Assembly: GCA_019096065.1 (NCBI GenBank)
Contig: JAGUCH010000003.1
Location: forward strand, 7,874,001 to 7,938,000
Direction of reading: 5' to 3'
Source of the DNA: Paracyclopina nana
Taxonomy: Eukaryota; Arthropoda; Copepoda; Cyclopoida; Cyclopettidae
Length of the DNA: 64,000 bases
The notes under the pieces are model-generated. The model saw only the letters and a list, made by a program, of their open reading frames with translations, ran no database searches and was not told the origin of the DNA. Shown here piece by piece: positions 13,508 to 24,800 of the stretch; position 1 is the stretch's first letter; each line of letters starts with the position of its first letter. The position numbers and the translations under genes were made by a program.

Positions 13508-15156
13508 TTTGTCTACAGCAATTACATGAATTTCAAAAGAAAGCATTTTTATGGGTAGCTGAAAGGAGAAGAAGCTCTTCGCAGCTCAAACATTAATTTT
13601 CACCCCCTCCTCCTCCTCTTTTCGCTCTTAAGTAATGTATGACAAAAAGAAAAGCTTTTCGAGATGATGCTCTTCTCACAATCTATCATTGACACAATTT
13701 CTTCGACCCATGAGGATTGAGGAGCAGCGTTGACAATTTTTCCCCACCTTTCTCATCCTTTGTTGAGCCTGCTTTAATTAAAAGCATTGAACCAAGTACG
13801 TGAGTGCTGAATTCAAATGTCTGCACGCGCCCAATATTTTCCTTCGATATTTTTCCTTCATCTTTAGCCTTCGAGAGTCGTCAGGGAGAGTGAGTGAACT
13901 TAACCATAAAACACACTGGTGACAAAGTGCTAAAGGGGAAATATGTATCGATTCAGTACATATCAAAGAGGGACTGAAACATGATAAATTAAAGAGCATC
14001 CAACGGGAAAATGACAAAATTAAGGTTTTTTCATTAGTTGTACTCTGCTGAATTGATGCCATCTTTGCCAATTTCCTGCAGCCGTTTTGTGAGTTGCGGG
14101 AAAAAGAGTCAACGCAGGGAAAAAGGTTTGTTTTGCCTGCTGTCAAAACGCAATTTAGCTGTCTGTCAGGACGCAAAACTTTTGCAAATGGACGCTGCAG
14201 AGCATTATACCAATTTGGTGTGACCAACAAAGATTTTGTGCATTCAACGATCAAAATTGGCAAGGGAATTATTCCAGTTGTTGCATTCAAACTGTCCACT
14301 AGTCCGCCAAATTAAAATGCGCGTTTTTCACAGGACATTTCCTCCACTGTGCACCATCATCAGCTACCGCGCTATTTACTACTGACTGTCCTGTTTTTGA
14401 CATTTTGTTTCCTCAGCTGCCAGTGAATTTTCCACACTGATCAATTTTCTACTATGTAGATTAGCGCATGGCGGCCAGCATCATCAATTTCTCAGCTTAT
14501 AGCTGAAAGCACACAAATAAAATAGTTTCCCATCTTTACGCGAGAGATTATTATTGATTGAAAAAGCTCGATAAACAAGTTCGCACAATGTGCTTTACGC
14601 TTGAGTTCGTGTCAAAACACTTTGGCTGAAATTGAAAGCATTGGCCACGCTTGGTATTCAGTTGATCCCGTCTTTAGGCGTGTCTCCTATCTAACGAAAA
14701 CTTTTGAAACAACTCAATTTTCTTTAATGAAAAGAGGTATCATGGTTTGACAACACGCAAGCTCGAAGCTTCCGTCAATCTGCGAACTATACAGCGAATC
14801 TTTCCCGACCAGATGTTCAGCGTGAGCCGAAAATGAAACCTTTTATTTCATTGTTATTGTAATGGCAAATGCTAATGTTATGAGTAGCCCGAGATGGTAT
14901 AATTTATTGCTAACCATAGATTTTACGCGGGGATATGGTTAAAAGGTGTAGCCATGCAGATGGCGCCATCTAGTGGTGAGTTATCACATTTTGTCATTAT
15001 GACAGATATTGCGCAATCCGCAGTATTTTAGACGATCCATTGTGCCCCATTGTCAAGGCAGGAGTAAATCTTTTTGGAGTGAGAGTTGACATTGCCGTAT
15101 AGGGAAAGAAGTGCAAGTTTCACTTTCTTCAGCAGTTCAAGCTGAACTCTCAAAAG

Positions 15157-16174
15157 ATGAAGTTCCTCCTAACTGTGGCCCTTTTGGCCCACGTGGTAAC
15201 AGCAGCTTACGCAACGACTCCGGAACTGGAGACTTCGATTGACACTGACATTGAGACGAGTGCTTCAAGAAGTGGCAAGTTATTCTATGTGACCACAACC
15301 ACAACCTACTTCAAATACACGAGCATTTTCACCCAGCTCCTCGCCTCCTTCAGGTTTGACCACGTGAATTTTTTAGCTGCTCTTTCGAAGTAGAGAACGG
15401 TTTCAGGACATGTTGGACCACCATTCCACAAGCACCGCTCACCTTGATGTTGCCCTGTGTTTCGACCACCTTGGGCTCAGTTATCACGCCTACGTCCACA
15501 GCAACAGCAGCAGCTGGAAGAAGGAAAAGGTCCGAGGCTTTGGTAGAAAGTGATCCTTTCCAAGGCAACAATGAAGAACTTGTCAAATACATCATGGCTT
15601 CACGGGTAAAATTGTGCAGAAAGCATTTTTAGGCCTGGTTCACCTGCGATATTATGATCAAAATATCGAGCGATATTATGCTGATATTTGCAAATATCAG
15701 GTACTTCCAAAAACATTTTTTCGATTTTTTCTTCGGATTCGGTCTTTTGGTACCAAAAGCCATCCTACAACAGTATCTAAATTCTCAGTTTCTCAGTATT
15801 TCGCTCCGATATTTTGACGAAATATCAGATATTATAAGCAGGTGAACCATGCCTTAGTTCTGTTAGTTTCCTATTTTTTCAGGTGGGAGAGAAAGTGGAG
15901 GATTCTTCGTTAAATACTGAATTGGAAAGCTTTGTGTACCAAGAGGAGAAGGTGAGCGGTGGTTTTAACGAGTATTTTGTTATTCATCATAACCATTACT
16001 TATTTACAGAGGAACCCAAGGTTAATTACTGTTCTGGCTACGGACATAAGATCCACAGTGACAACAGTGACGCTGACAACTACGCCCATTCAGCCCATAA
16101 GGTTGGTCTTCACTCAACAAAGTGCCAACGATTGCCTTCCAACAGATATTGTGGAATTAATACAGCCTTGCTGA
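15157..16174 (+). CDS. Small secreted threonine-rich protein with furin-like site
   Basis: Four exons: 15157-15353, 15407-15605, 15883-15951, 16010-16174. Joined they give 630 nt, 209 residues, no internal stop, with GT/AG introns of 53, 277 and 58 bp. Residues 1-19 (MKFLLTVALLAHVVTAAYA) are a classic signal peptide. The mature part is rich in Thr/Ser (VTTTTTY at about residues 45-51, a long T/S/A run before the cleavage motif). It has a tetrabasic motif GRRKRS near residue 103 that suits furin-type processing. It also has four cysteines and a Thr-rich second half, ending in PC. I do not recognise the family for certain. The layout (signal, Thr-rich, RRKR) is reminiscent of small secreted proteins abundant in crustacean genomes, but that is recollection, not a match I could test. 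A prohormone is another option. Intron 2 contains a MITE. ATTAAA at 16192 is a possible poly(A) signal. Confidence 0.75.
15632..15853. mobile_element. Tourist/PIF-Harbinger-like MITE, copy 1
   Basis: A 222-bp element inside intron 2 of the secreted-protein gene. Its termini are GGCCTGGTTCACCTGC and the near reverse complement GCAGGTGAACCATGCC, and it is flanked on both sides by TTA. A 3-bp TTA/TAA duplication together with GGCC-starting ends is the signature of PIF/Harbinger (Tourist) MITEs. The interior has GATATT/AATATC palindromes and no usable coding frame. A diverged second copy lies at 57755-57975; both share a block around GGTACCAAAAGCCATCCTAC. Confidence 0.85.
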
Positions 16175-18134
16175 ATGTAAACAATTATGCAATTAAAAAG
16201 GATTATTATACATACGATGAAAAATTGCTGCGCCATCAAAGAAATGGGGTTGGAAGGTGGTAATTTTCACGCAGTGCTGATTTTCGGATGTCTTTATTAG
16301 CTCCATTCACGCTCTGACCTGATATTAGCCAGAAAGCCTGATCATCAACTTTGATGCGGCCATTTCCCACCAAATCTCAGTTGCCCAATATTTGAAGCTT
16401 TACCATGCTATTTCCCTTCATTTTTTAAATGAAGAGGAAAGGTTCAGACATCTCAAAATGCAACTTTTAAGGTAGTTAAAAGAGCGTGCGAAAGTTTGCC
16501 GGAATCTCCCACTGAGGCCCGAAACGAGGTAAATGATACCGGTCAATTTTGCTCACGAGCAGTGCTCTCCATGAGGTCTGTAGTTTTATAACTTCATTAT
16601 TGGCTCGGAAAAAGTTAAGATCGGCTATTAACCGAAATCAAGGAGAGGAGATCTTCTCCACGCACAGTGGGTGTCAAAATTGATTGGACGTCATGGAAAC
16701 TGTAGCACCGGGCAAAAACAAAGAACTTTTAAAAAACGTAGATGATGCCGAACTGCTTTACTTTTGGATTTTTGCAGGCTTTTCGTGCATGAAATAAAAT
16801 AGGAAAATATGCTCTGTTCCGTAAAGAGCAAGCTCTTGGGAGAAACGTTTGAAAAATATTGCATGGATAGGTGAAAAAATTATTCGTGGCAATTTGCTCA
16901 AAATGAGAATTTAGCTGATGCTATTAAATGAGATCGACTTTAAGTCAGTCTAGGTTGTAAAGCTGCGTTTTTGTGTTCATAAGAGTTCGCCAATCAGATT
17001 ATTTTCAGTTGAAAAAAACTTAAGATAATGGCTCATTATCTTCCGCGTCTTTGATCGTAGCATGGTTGCGGTTGTTATCGGTTCTTATTTACTGACGAAG
17101 TTGCGATGTCAGTAAATAAGAAGCGATAACAACCGTAACCAAGCCACGATCAAAGACGCGGAAGATAATGAGCCAATAATTGTCATCCAAAAAACGTGAA
17201 GAAAGTTGAGTGCACCGATGAAAAATGCTACAAGATCTGAGTAAAAATGGTTCAATTTGCCCGAAAAAACGATGCTCGGAGTCTAGCTGATCTAGTAGAA
17301 AACTACAGCTATTACGCAATTAGCAACAAGCTCACCTGAAAAACATCATACTTTTTAGCCTCTTATTCATTAAGAGAACATTAGCATGAAACAATATGGA
17401 ATTTAAGTGGATGCACAAGGCACGTTAACGCTTTTTCCATATTGAATATGTGCCCAATTTTTGCAGCTGTCGCATTTCGATGCTAGCGCAGAATACTCGG
17501 AAATTAAGGACATCACCATGAAAATTAAGCAAATAGTAGCATTCAAAAAGTTCAATGCACTTCAGAGATTTTTTTCGGGCGAAACCGATCCATTTAACAA
17601 ATATTTGGTTCCATTGTGATATTTGAGCAGCTTTTTCACAAGCATGTATATACTTTGCTGGCATGAGAAAAAGCCGCCAAAAGTGATGATGTTTTTCATC
17701 AGCCGTTAATGTAAGGCCGAGCCGTTCAATCATCAATTTTCCGGTGTTTTGGATAAAATGTGTCCCACACGCGGCTTCTGCTGCTGCTGCTACATTTCAC
17801 CACCTAGAATTTGGCGGAATTTTTGACAAATGGCCAACTACTCCCATATGCTTGTCATCTGCAAACATGACCATTAATATTTAGCATCGCGTCAATAGGG
17901 TTGACAATAATTTACACTTCATGGGGTTTTGCTACCAAAGCTCAAAAGGCTTTTCGCTGACAGGTGCTCCGTTAATGACATTTTTCGCAGCCCCAGTCCC
18001 CCACTGTGCTTTGAACAAAGCATATGCATTTTAATGATTGAAAAGCTGGATGGATTATGGAAATGATCGTCTTTTTGGGGGTAAATTGTACAGCTAAAAG
18101 CTTTTTTCTCATGGCAATTTTTTCGACTGCCAAT
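16175..18134. other. Gene-free stretch before the retroelement
   Basis: No coding exon is supported here. Apart from the palindrome at 17029-17175, the sequence is AT-rich and unstructured. It ends in the CAAT target-site copy at 18131-18134 bordering the retroelement. Confidence 0.55.
17029..17175. repeat. Near-perfect palindrome, 68-bp arms, 11-bp loop
   Basis: Arms 17029-17096 and 17108-17175 are reverse complements with 4 mismatches in 68 bp; the loop is 11 bases. The outer end repeats AAGATAATG/CATTATCTT. It has no coding capacity. It could be a fold-back transposon remnant, a recent inverted duplication, or, if transcribed, a long hairpin RNA precursor. Confidence 0.85.
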
Positions 18135-18329
18135 TGTAGGAGGTTCGTATAGACCCCCCGAGGATGACACGCGCGCCCGCGGGTAGCGATAGAAGAACTT
18201 GCTACTGAAACTAGTCGAGATGTTTACTCGAGTGCGTCCGTTTATTAACTGCTGTACAATTCGTTTCACCGGGACGGGGCGCTCGCAGGCGCCCACAGAA
18301 CACACCCGTATACCCGTGTTCCTGCTACA
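18135..18329 (-). repeat. 3' LTR of the retroelement
   Basis: A 195-bp direct repeat bounded by TGTAG...CTACA. It reads base for base the same as 28291-28485. For this minus-strand element this copy is the 3' LTR; the polypurine tract adjoins it at 18330-18341. It is short for a gypsy LTR. Confidence 0.97.
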
Positions 18330-18341
18330 ACTTCCCCCTAC
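18330..18341 (-). promoter_or_regulatory. Polypurine tract
   Basis: Read on the minus strand, GTAGGGGGAAGT abuts the 3' LTR start. A G/A-rich run in this position primes plus-strand DNA synthesis in LTR retroelements. Confidence 0.75.
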
Positions 18342-20811
18342 TGAAGGGTTGTCGTGTCCTCACGACGGGGGCCCACGGTCCGTTGTCTGGGCGTAGCAGG
18401 CCGAACCGGGGAGATCGGTGGGGCCGGTGAAACCGCGACTTCCGGGAACGGCTTGAGCGGAGTGGACGTGGCAGAGGGCACCGTAGGCACTGTAGCTGCC
18501 GGTAGCACGGTCATCAGGTAATTATGCATCGACTCGTTTTGCCGGGCCAGCACGTCCACCTGGGCCTGCAGGTTTTTGTAGACCGAGTCCTGTTCTTGGG
18601 AGAGGGCCTCTCGCAGCCGCTGGCGAAATCCACGTCTAGTGCGGGGCGCGGCCTCATCCTCTTCCACGCCCGCGGCGCCGGCTGCGGCCGTCGCATACTT
18701 GGGCGGTGCGTCCTCCTCGTCGTCGTCGTCGTCGGAGCTGCCCAGGTTGGCCAGGCGGAATGCTTGGGTGGTCCCACCCCCGGGGTGGCGGCGTCCTCGG
18801 CGAGAGGGCCGTTCATCATCGCTGTCGCCCCCGGGGAACAGGATCTGATCCTGCCCTAGGTTGGTCACCATCCTCCACGGCATCTCCACCATCAGGAACG
18901 CCGTGTGCCAGATTGCCAACAACATCCACCACCCGGCCGCGTCGTCGGTAGAGGATGATCATACGGAGTAGGGCTCCCAGGATCAACTTCAGGAGGCCCA
19001 CGGTGATGAGGAACCCAGTGAAGTACGAGTAGTACTTCCCCACCGAACTGAAGAAGGGAATGATCGCACTCCCCACGTGGTCCACCATTTGGTCAATGTC
19101 CTCCTGGGACCAGAAGGTGGTAGAGCGGCTACCCGTAATCAGGAGTTGTGGAGGACGTTGCTGGTGATCGTGTTGACCACCGCCTCCCGGCTGCTGAAGA
19201 GGTGGAGGTACAAAATGTGGTTGGCCCGTTGCTCCGCAGAGAACACGCCACCACCCAATCCGCGGCTAATGTCGTACTGATGGCTGCGCGGAGCGCGCGC
19301 GGACATCGGATTGAGCTGGGATGGAGCGATGCAAGCGTGGATCTGGGGCGTGGCGCACATCCATTGATTGTGTATGCGCCACTTGATGGGCGTGATCGAG
19401 TCGCACGGGACCACGCTCGGCCGGTCGGTCAAGATAAACGACAGCGGGTCCGCAAACCGGGTCTCGTTGTTGACCAGCACGGGATTTCCTGGGTGCAATT
19501 GTCGATGGACCGGGTGACCGCCTGTACAGGGTAGCAGGACGTCACGTAGGCCACGGCCCCCGCCCTCGTGACGAGATGGCCGGGTCCGTGGCTGTCCAGG
19601 GTGGCGTATGACGATGATCCGGAGGCCATGCTCTGCAACTTGGAGTGTAAGATTGCGCGCTCATTTTTGCAAATCAGTTCTTGTAAGAATTTAAACCGAT
19701 CCTGAATGTGCAGCGCATGTTGTGAGTGTACAAACGCGAGCTGCGTCTGGATGTTCGCTCCGTCCATGTCCTCTGGGTGCAGGTACTTGGCTTGCAGGGG
19801 CCCTTCCCCGGGCCCCACCAAGAGGATGGCAAAGTCCCTCAGCTGGGTGGTGAACAGCTTCCGCTGACACATGGATTGTACTCCTTTGAGGACGAACCCC
19901 GCGAACCTTGACTCCTCCTCATGGGCTAGCAGGAGGAGATCGCCAAGATGTCCAGCTCCTCCCATGAGGCTGGTGGCGTTCCGGTGAGGATAGAGCACGG
20001 CAGGCCCTCGATACACCTCACTAAGCTCGTCCTCGCAGCGAGGTGACTTCCGCTTGGGCCACACAATAGTACCTTCCGCATCGTCTTGCACGATGAGGTC
20101 CTGGAAATTCGCCGTTAAGTGGTTGGAGAACACCACCCGCCCGTTGGCCGTATTCAGCTTCCCGTAAATTGGCTCTACCAGCGCGTGGATGGTGGTGGTC
20201 TCGTATGATTTGTAGAACGTGACACTTCCGCTGGTGAAAGTGGTGGTGGTGCACTTGTGGTCCTTATCCAATCCTCCTTTGGAGAAATAAGAGAGCGAGG
20301 TCGGATTATTGAGAGCTACCTCCACCTTCTTGTTCTCCACTATCAGGTAATGCTTCTCCGCGGCCTCCCGACACGCTTGTGGGGTTACCAAGTAGGGCCG
20401 GTTGACATCAGTCATTTGACTGCCATAACTGATGCTATCGTATCCACATCTTGTCACTTGTCGGGACAAATGCACCCTGCACCGGAAGGCCTTGATCGAG
20501 AGGGTCGACGCGGTCTGGAGCACCTGGACTGTGATATTGACGGGGGCCTGATATGCGCTCCGAATGTCCTCGCAGAGCTCTGGCTGACTCAGGTCGATGG
20601 CTTCGTGGATGGCATCGGGGTGCGCGCAGTCGTAGGTGGTGAATGACGTGACCTTTGCGTCCGGGGTGTAAAGATCAGCGACGCGGCTCCGGGGTGACGT
20701 CCCCGGGACCACGGCCGCCTGGGCCAGTTCACTGAACAGGATCCAGTAGGCATACACAAAGAAGGCCATCAAGTACATAGAGGGCCAAAGAAAGCAGCTT
20801 ACTGGCGTCAT
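18338..20811 (-). pseudogene. Env-like glycoprotein gene, jingchuvirus-glycoprotein-like, frame-broken
   Basis: The first open part (20811-19429, 460 codons) begins with a hydrophobic signal segment, then a Cys-rich ectodomain with TTYDCAHPDA, TRCGYDSISYGS and potential N-glycosylation sites such as NIT and NAT. The remainder continues in other frames: about 19498-19139 (NETRFADPLSFIL), about 19088-18860 (a transmembrane stretch, FLITVGLLKLILGALL, followed by LYRRRG) and 18925-18338 (cytoplasmic tail). Frame changes occur near 19490, 19130 and 18860. The YDC start, the RCG-Y-DSI-YGS block and the FADP-L-FIL block resemble the glycoproteins of chuvirus/jingchuvirus-type negative-strand RNA viruses, which arthropod retroelements have captured before; this is a recalled pattern, not a search. 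In a working element it would act in membrane entry. The tail has an acidic run (SSDDDDDEEDA) and a likely coiled coil (RLREALSQEQDSVYKNLQAQ). Confidence 0.7.
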
Positions 20812-20875
20812 GATTTGTTGATTTGTGGGTTATGAGTTTGTATGGTCGCAAATTAGATTAGCACTGGTACTCAGA

Positions 20876-20896
20876 ACTGGAAGAGAGGAATAGTAA
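20876..20896 (-). promoter_or_regulatory. Likely 3' splice site for spliced env mRNA
   Basis: On the minus strand a pyrimidine-rich stretch TTACTATTCCTCTCTTCCAG ends with AG at 20878-20877, 65 nt before the env-like ATG at 20811. This matches how retrovirus-like elements make a subgenomic env mRNA. The donor, expected in the leader, was not identified. Confidence 0.5.
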
Positions 20897-21023
20897 ATTA
20901 TTGAGCTGTCATAATTTTGCTGCCAGAATGCGAAAGTTTTGAAGTTTTACTGTTTTTGCTGTTTTTGCGTGCGCGCGTGTTGCCACCCCCCCAAACTTTT
21001 GTATGAGGGCAGCAATATGCGCA

Positions 21024-21870
21024 TTAATCAAATACATTATCAGAATTCGGTGTTGATATGGTAGAATTTTGCCCTTGTGATGATGATGATGATGTTTGTG
21101 ATCGCGACGCTTCTGGGATGGTTGATGGTATTGACGGTCTTATTGGTGGTGGCCGCGGTTCTAGCGGTGGCAGCAGATACCTTGTTGTTTCAGGCAGAGC
21201 TTGTGCGGTTGGTGCTTGTTGCAGGGGCAGCAGTGCATCGTCGCGACTTGCTTGCTTGTCGCCGCTTCTCGTTCTGGAGCGCGAGGTCTCTGCGAGCTTG
21301 TCTTGGCCTCCTAATATTTGCTGTGAATATTCCTGCAACATTTCTGCTGCCGTTCTTCTTTTCCTCGGTGGTGGCCGAGGTGTTGGTGATGGCGGCGGCG
21401 AGTTGTGGCCGTAATCATCGGGTGAGATTTGGTCCTGCTGCTCACCTTCATTCGGAGGGGTGTCATTATCGTCCTGTGACATGTGTTCAAACATGGTGCA
21501 GTCATATTCTGGAATGGTTGGGTCGTCGTTGAATGGCGGAATAGTGTCATCCTTCGCATGTGGGAATCCATATTCGCGATCCGTTGGTGCTACTGCATAT
21601 TCGAACGCATGTGTAGTTTCGCTGGGCTGTTCATCGGAGGCTGGGTCGGGGGCGTGCATATGCTCCGCAGATTCATCTCCCGGCATGTCGAAGTCCATGT
21701 TTTCCGTGGGAGGCGATGTGATGGTCTCGGCTTGTGGATCTGACGGTTCGATGTACCGCTTTCAGTCGGTCCACGGAGACAACCTGCTTCTTGGTTAGCG
21801 GCCATGATGGGTCTGGCGAGATTTCGTACGTGAGCTCGTTGATTCTTTCTCGATGGTCCAAGGGCCGGTC
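21024..21870 (-). CDS. Proline- and acid-rich frame after integrase (Pol tail or accessory protein)
   Basis: An open frame from 21698 to 21024 (224 codons) follows integrase; the same frame is open upstream to about 21760 (PSDPQAETITSPPTEN just before the Met). It is rich in Pro, Ser, Asp and Glu, with PPPSPTPRPPPRKRR near its middle and a Ser/Gln-rich end, so it looks disordered. A third frame (about 21870-21760) carries the remaining integrase C-terminus (SPDPSWPLTKKQ). The simplest reading is that this is the C-terminal tail of Pol, separated by one-base shifts near 21850 and 21770. It may instead be a separate accessory protein. No known domain seen. Confidence 0.45.
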
Positions 21871-24800
21871 CAGAAAGTTTGCAACTTTTTGGATATTGAC
21901 CGCACGACCCTTGGCGTGAACAGCCACACTTTCTGGCCTGGGGAGAAGGCTTGCTTATCCATATGATAGGCCCGTCTTTGCCGTTCAATGGATGCAGAAA
22001 TGTTCTTGCGAGCCCACTCATGCGCGAGTTGTATCCGTTCCCGCAGCTGCTTGGCGAAACGGCCAGCTTCGGTTGCCTTATGCACTGCCGGCTGCGGGTC
22101 CCCAAAGATGAGATCGAGGTTGGTGGTAGGTTGCCTGCCGAACACCATTTCATAGGGAGCCAGCCCCGTGGATCGATTCTTTGTGGTACGCAAGATGAAT
22201 AATGCAAACGGCACTACTTCGGCCCATTTAGAATAGTGTCCCTTGATCATCTTACGTATGAGCTCGTTAAGGTCACGGTGGGCCCGCTCTACTGGGTTGC
22301 TCTTTGGGTTGTATGACGGCGTGGTGGTGGCCTTGATGCCTAAAGCCGAGCATACTTCCCTCATGAGGTGTGCTGTGAAGTGAGTACCTTGGTCGGTGTG
22401 CAGGCGCTCCGACAGTCCAAAACGGGGATGATTTCCGTCGTGAGGAATCGTATCTGTCTCGGCATCATTGGATCGGCATGGGAAGGCTTCGATCCACTTA
22501 CTGAACACACACTTGGCCGTGAATAGGTACCGGTGCTGGTTGGACGTGGGCTTGAACGGGCCCACATAGTCAAGGCTGAGCACCTGGAACGGAAATCCAG
22601 CATGGCGTGGTACCAGGGTGTGCCGCTGATCCGAGGTTGCGGGTTTAGATTTCTGACACAGCAAGCAGGACTTTACGACCTCATCGGCCACTCTAGCCAT
22701 GTTTGGGAAGTAGAAGTGTTGAGCTGCCCGATGGATCAGGTTGTCTCGACCCTGGTGTCCCATGGTTTCGTGCACGTGCCTCAGACTGGCCTCCTCCCAC
22801 TTGCGAGGTACGATGAGCCGAGTCGAGGGCCGGCCTTGCGGGTCACGCAGCCGGAGAGCTCCTTGCTGGTCCAGGCATAGGCTGTTGAATTGTTCCATGA
22901 GTACCCGCCCTCGGGCGGAGGCAGCATCGAGGTGGGCTCTGGAGGGAGCTTGCTGGAGTTTGACCAATTGGCGCAGCGTCACCAGGTCGTCATCCTCCTC
23001 CTGAGCTTCGGCCCATAACTCCGGTTTGGTGGGAATGAGCTTCAGGCTGGCCACGCGGAAGAAGTCGTCATCGGAAACTTCAGCGCTAATGTGGTCTCCT
23101 GCTTGGTCCAAATGAGGCGCCCGACTGAGGGAATCGGCATTGCCGTGCTTGGTGCCTGCCCGATGGACGACCTCGAAGTCGTAGTTGGAGATGGTGTCGA
23201 GCCACCTGGCCAACATGCCCGTCGGAGCCTCCATGGAGCGAATCCATAGCAGAGCCCGGTGGTCGGTCCGGAGGATGAACCTTCGATGCTGCAAGTAGTA
23301 TTTGAATTGCTTGATGAAGATAATAACAGCGACCAGCTCTCCCTGGTTGGCGGAATAATTGCTCTGGGCCGAGGTCAACTTCTTTGCTCCGTACAAGATG
23401 ACTCGCTCCTTGCCTCTCTGCACCTGGGACAAGACCGCCCCTACTGCCCTGTTCTCTTGGGAGAAGTCGGTGTCCAAGATGAACGGGTTTGGGGACGCGA
23501 AGTCGGGATACGCAAGGACCGGGGCCGACACGAGCCGCCTTTTGATCTCCTCGAAAGCATCACGGTACTCCTGCGACGGTTCGAAGGTCTGAGTATCAGA
23601 AGTCCCATCATCCTTGGATAGCCGGGCAGTCAGTGGCGCGGCGATGTGTTGGTATTTCTCGATGAAGGCCCGGTAGTAATTGGCCTTGCCCATGAAGATG
23701 CGAAGGAGTTTGCGAGTGTTGGGTAGCGGCCACTTGCGAATGAGATCTATGTAAGCTGGCATGACTTCCAGCCCTTTCGGGGTGACAACATGCCCGAGGT
23801 AAGTCACCCTGGTCTGGAAGAGGTGGCACTTGGTGGGCTTGAGCAACAGCCCTGCCTTCTGATGGGCCTGGAGGACGATCTTGAGGTTTTGCAAGTGCGA
23901 ATCGAAATCGGGGGAGTGAACCAAGCAGTCGTCCAGGTAGGGCAGGGCCACGTTCCATGGCACGCCCTCTAATACCAGGCGGTTCAAGCGGCTGTATGTC
24001 TTAGGGGCATTCGTGAGCCCGAAAGGCATCTTCAAGAAGGCATACGAGCCATCCCCAGTGGAGAACGTGGTCTTCTCCACGTCCTCAGCGCGAATCGGCA
24101 CTACGTTGAAGGCTCCCACCGCGTCCAGGGTGGAGCACACGGTGGAGCGGGCTAGCCGGCTCAGGTTGTCCCTCACGGCCCCGATGGGGTGGGAATCGAC
24201 CACCGTGGTTTTGTTGAGCTCACGATAATCCACGCACCAACGGAGACTGCCGTCCTTCTTGCGCACGGGGACCAGTGGGGCTGACCACGGGGATGAGATC
24301 GGAGTGATGACCTCTTCTTCCAACCACTTATGGATCTGCTCCTTCAAGGAGGACTCCAGGTTGGGGTTGATTGGCCTCCGCCTAATGTTGATCGGTCGGG
24401 CGTCAGGCTTGAGATCTATCGCATGCTCCACCAACTTGGTCTGCCCAGTGCGACCATCGAAGGAGAAGGCGCCCAGGTACGCGGCCAGCAGGGACGCGGC
24501 CGCCCTCAGGCGTTCGGGATGCCGGCGAAGGAGGTCGTTTTCTTTCAATCCGAATGCTTGAATCGTGAACTCGATCTTCTCCTGTGGGCTGGCATCAGGG
24601 GGCAGCCCCGGCGGCGGCTCCGCGGCCCGGATAGCTTGGAGGTGTGGTGCGGATGCAGCGAGGGCAGCGGCCTCCATGGGCTCGTATTCCCTTAGCACAC
24701 CGTAAAGAGTGCCCCCCTTTACTTGCAAGGGGTGATCCAGTGGGTTCAGCATTCCCACCAGCAGGTGGCCTCCTGCGGAGGGTCGCACCACGGCGTTCAG

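Larger units (their letters stand above)
8156..15156. other. Gene-free stretch with two fold-back elements
   Basis: Nothing here reads as a gene. The longest open frame (13778-14299, minus, 173 codons) has no recognisable domain or splice context, and its length is compatible with chance at this base composition. Two short inverted-repeat elements (9365-9526 and 13353-13507) are listed separately. Confidence 0.55.

Noticed and set aside
13778-14299. 173-codon minus frame
   Set aside because: No domain, no splice partners, and for this AT content a single frame of this length in 64 kb is within chance.
18524-19534. Several plus-strand frames over the env-like gene
   Set aside because: GC-rich antisense shadows; the minus strand carries the recognisable glycoprotein features.
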